This document shows, piece by piece, positions 61,750-64,000 of a stretch of DNA of 64,000 nt. Origin of the DNA: Tissierella pigra (GTDB lineage Bacteria; Bacillota; Clostridia; Tissierellales; Tissierellaceae). Location: positions 38,453 to 102,452 of the forward strand of contig NZ_VUNQ01000008.1 of NCBI RefSeq assembly GCF_009695605.1, read 5' to 3'. Below the pieces are notes generated by a model. It made no database searches and was not told the DNA's origin. It saw only the letters and a program-made list of their open reading frames with translations. A program made the translations under genes and the position numbers. How positions within the stretch are numbered: position 1 is the first letter of the stretch; the number at the start of each line of letters is the position of its first letter.

Positions 61750-61763
61750 AGCCTCACAGGACT
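61750..61763 (-). promoter_or_regulatory. PyrR-binding loop upstream of uraA
   Basis: AGTCCTGTGAGGCT (61763-61750) matches the PyrR consensus ARUCCNGNGAGGYU at every position, enclosed by CAG/CTG. It ends only a few bases before the ribosome site (GGAAAGGGGAG), with no terminator between, so PyrR plus UMP probably blocks translation directly. Confidence 0.8.
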
Positions 61764-61774
61764 GATTTAAAAGT

Positions 61775-61883
61775 TTTTATGACCTAACACAACGAACGCT
61801 AGTGAGTTGATGTAGGTCAAACGCAATGAGCACCAAATCTATACGAGCAAAGCGAGTAAATAGATTTGTGTTGCGAAACTGCG
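61775..61883 (-). repeat. Dispersed structured repeat, copy B (inverted)
   Basis: Opposite orientation to the other copies. Stem 1: CAAATCTAT (61834-61842) with ATAGATTTG (61860-61868). Stem 2: TGACCTA (61780-61786) with TAGGTCA (61813-61819), inner CACAAC/GTTGTG. Located in the uraA upstream region, between the PyrR loop and the radical SAM gene. Confidence 0.85.
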
Positions 61884-61960
61884 ACGGCTCATCCGTCATC
61901 CAAAATATTATATCACCATTTAATAATTTGTACAATGTTTTTTTGCAGAATATTTCTTAC

Positions 61961-61988
61961 AAAAAAAGGAAGGCCTTCTAAAGCCTTC
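61961..61988 (-). terminator. Terminator after the radical SAM gene
   Basis: Stem GAAGGC (61969-61974) / GCCTTC (61983-61988), loop of eight, followed on the minus strand by seven T; overlaps the stop codon. Confidence 0.75.
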
Positions 61989-62847
61989 TAAATAAATCTT
62001 TTTCTTCTAAATTAGATAATTCAAGACCTTCTTCTATTTGAGATAAAATTAAATCTTTGTCTTGAGGCAAAGTTCCCTTTAAAGAAATATAATTTGAAGC
62101 ATGATTGGATCTAAAAATACAACTATCTACATCTATATTTTCCACCATTTTCTTTGTTTCCAAAAGAATTTCTCGTGGACTTAAAAGATTGAACTTATTT
62201 AAGTGTACATCATCATATAGGGGAGTTCCGTCTTCAACAATTAAAGTTAGAAGTCCTACATAACTGGGATTTATTTCGTTTATTATTCTAGCTGATTCTA
62301 GAGAATGTTCTAAAGAATTCTCTTTTCCTCCTATACCAGAAATAAGGGTTATAGAAAGTTTTATACCTGACTCTACTACTTTTTTTCCTGCCTGAATCAT
62401 TTCTTCTCTAGTTACACCTTTATTTATATTTCTAAGGATTATTTCTGATCCTGATTCCACTCCAAGATATATAATTCCTAATCCCAATGACTTTAATCTT
62501 TTTAAATCCTCTTGATTTTTAGATAATATAGACTTTGGCGAGCCATAAATACCTATACGTTCACATTCTGGAAAATTTTCTTTTATAAAAGAAAATATTT
62601 CTATTAATTCCTCATTTCTAATTGCCAAAGCATCTCCATCTGCAATAAATATTCTTTTTACACTTTTATATTTTCTTCTAGCAACTTTAAAATCTTCTAT
62701 TATTTCATCTAATTTTCTTACTCTAAATTGCTTATCTTTATACATGGAACAAAAAGTACATTTATTGTGAGTACATCCTATGGTTGCCTGAACAATTAAA
62801 CTATAGGCTTCACTAGGTGGCCTATATAGTGAACCTTCATATCTCAT
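61978..62847 (-). CDS. Radical SAM protein (elongator-like/B12-less COG1032-type)
   Basis: A 289-residue radical SAM enzyme. The Fe-S motif is C25-x4-C30-x2-C33 (IGCTHNKCTFCSMYK), one residue longer than the usual CX3CX2C but constant in this subgroup. It is followed by IFIADGDALAIRNEELIEIF, GIYGSPKSILSKNQEDLKRL, GIIYLGVESGSEIILRNINK and SITLISGIGGKENSLEHSLE. Substrate unknown; no maturation partner nearby. GAGGTGA precedes the ATG. Confidence 0.88.
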   Translation of the reverse strand: MRYEGSLYRPPSEAYSLIVQATIGCTHNKCTFCSMYKDKQFRVRKLDEIIEDFKVARRKYKSVKRIFIADGDALAIRNEELIEIFSFIKENFPECERIGIYGSPKSILSKNQEDLKRLKSLGLGIIYLGVESGSEIILRNINKGVTREEMIQAGKKVVESGIKLSITLISGIGGKENSLEHSLESARIINEINPSYVGLLTLIVEDGTPLYDDVHLNKFNLLSPREILLETKKMVENIDVDSCIFRSNHASNYISLKGTLPQDKDLILSQIEEGLELSNLEEKDLFRRL

Positions 62848-62884
62848 TTTATCACCTCATATTTTCCAAAACTGTCTATTTTCA

Positions 62885-62913
62885 ATTATATATTATATAG
62901 ATTAGTAATACAA
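62885..62913 (-). promoter_or_regulatory. Promoter of the radical SAM gene
   Basis: TTGTAT (62913-62908), 17-base spacer, TATAAT (62890-62885). Confidence 0.6.
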
Positions 62914-62959
62914 TATGACTTTTATTAGTTTATAATAGAATAAGTCTTAGCCTTTTTGT

Positions 62960-63028
62960 CCAATGAGCATAGCGAATTGTAGACAAAACGGACAGCGTAG
63001 GTGCGTTTGACCTACTAGAACTCTCTTC
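62960..63028 (+). repeat. Partial repeat-related segment
   Basis: Contains the TGCGTTTGACCTAC core (63003-63016) of the dispersed repeat but not the rest; preceded by a TTTTTGTC ... GACAAAA inverted repeat. Degenerate or truncated copy. Confidence 0.5.
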
Positions 63029-63062
63029 GTTCGTTAGATTGAGCTGTTTGACACAGTGACCA

Positions 63063-63180
63063 CGCAGTTTCACATCACAAATCTATTCACTCGCTACGCT
63101 CATGTAGATTTGGAGCTCATTGCGTTTGACCTACCATCAATTTGTGAACAACGTGAACAAATTGGGTTAGGTCATAAAAA
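63063..63180 (+). repeat. Dispersed structured repeat, copy C
   Basis: Stem 1: CAAATCTAT (63078-63086) with GTAGATTTG (63104-63112, one G-T). Stem 2: outer TGACCTACC (63127-63135) with GGTTAGGTCA (63165-63174), inner CAATTTGT (63138-63145) with ACAAATTG (63157-63164). Ends in the T-run of the 5S terminator (read on the minus strand). Confidence 0.88.
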
Positions 63181-63217
63181 AAAGAAAGCCCTACTACGAC
63201 CAACGTAATAGAGCCTT
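63178..63217 (-). terminator. rRNA operon terminator after 5S
   Basis: A 13-bp stem with G-U pairs (63217-63205 with 63198-63186), loop of five, and a run of seven T, 14 bp past the 5S 3' end. Confidence 0.85.
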
Positions 63218-63230
63218 CTATATATATATG

Positions 63231-63347
63231 TAGCCCGGCAACTTCCTACTCTCCCAGGTCGTTTCCAACCAAGTACCATCGGCGTTAAGATGCTTAACTT
63301 CTGTGTTCGGTATGGGTACAGGTGTGTCCATCTTGCTATCGTCACCA
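63231..63347 (-). rRNA. rrf: 5S ribosomal RNA
   Basis: 117 bases on the minus strand, beginning TGGTGACGATAGC and ending GTTGCCGGGCTA. Conserved internal blocks CCGAACACAGAAGTTAAG and GATGGTACTTGG and closing helix I are present. Follows 23S with a 120-bp spacer. Confidence 0.97.
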
Positions 63348-63372
63348 GACGAAAACTATTAAATGCAATATA

Positions 63373-63463
63373 CACAGTTTCGTAACTCAAATCTATTAGA
63401 TTTGGTACTCATTGCGTTTGACCTACATCAACTCAACAAAGTTTCATTGTGTTAGGTCATAAA
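63373..63463 (+). repeat. Dispersed structured repeat, copy D, in the 23S-5S spacer
   Basis: Shorter copy. Stem 1 collapsed to CAAATCTA/TAGATTTG (63388-63404). Stem 2: TGACCTA (63419-63425) with TAGGTCA (63453-63459). It ends where the 23S 3' end begins, so it is transcribed with the rRNA operon. Confidence 0.85.
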
Positions 63464-63466
63464 GGT

Positions 63467-64000
<534 letters not shown>

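Noticed and set aside
46174..63463. CRISPR array
   Set aside because: Repeats are few, widely spaced, variable in length and structured in two stems; no regular spacers or cas genes.

Overview
The window is AT-rich DNA from a low-GC, endospore-forming Firmicute, most likely class Clostridia or Tissierellia. Supporting signs are a complete GerA-type germinant-receptor operon, a T-box riboswitch in front of a long (type II) isoleucyl-tRNA synthetase, a PyrR-type RNA site in front of a uracil permease, strong AGGAGG ribosome-binding sites with frequent TTG/GTG starts, and a sigma-54/LevR-controlled PTS. Most genes are on the minus strand, towards lower coordinates. The right edge holds the 3' end of a minus-strand rRNA operon (23S 3' end, then 5S).

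Layout. 0-2 kb: an ABC-2 permease (cut by the window edge), its ATPase and an acetyltransferase. 2.2-6.3 kb: germinant-receptor operon A-C-B plus a small fourth subunit. 6.4-22 kb: an accessory stretch of single small enzymes (GNATs, Nudix, P-loop kinase, MBL hydrolase, methyltransferase, P1 peptidase, SagB-like oxidoreductase, APH-like kinase, histidine phosphatase). It is interrupted by plus-strand sfsA and an FMN alpha-hydroxy-acid dehydrogenase and contains several damaged genes: mtnN with a frameshift, a VOC gene with a nonsense codon, and an SDR fragment. 22-35 kb: lipoprotein and SDR epimerase, AraC-GyrI regulator, a CutC/ROK kinase/glycosylasparaginase operon, an AGCS amino-acid symporter beside a GlnK-GlnL two-component system, dipeptidase, N-formylglutamate amidohydrolase-like protein, PP2C phosphatase, and a MerR-GyrI regulator with a 19-bp-spacer promoter. 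35-43 kb: more GNATs, alpha/beta hydrolases, a GyrI-like protein, a Rid protein and two decayed genes.

43-64 kb is more core-like: ileS with its T-box leader, a plus-strand folate operon (folE-folP-folB-folK::HD), a SAF-domain oxidoreductase and a HI0933-type flavoprotein. Then comes a PTS operon (EIIB-EIIC-EIIA-MupG-HPr-EI) behind a LevR-type sigma-54 activator gene and a good -24/-12 promoter. It is followed by uraA with a PyrR-binding loop next to its ribosome-binding site, a radical SAM protein, 5S and 23S rRNA.

The least explained signal is a dispersed structured repeat of roughly 90-120 bp. There are four full copies (46.3, 61.8, 63.1 and 63.4 kb) and two partial ones, each with two stems whose arms change together between copies. 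One copy lies in the 23S-5S spacer, one follows the 5S terminator, one lies between the ileS T-box terminator and the ileS start, and one is upstream of uraA.
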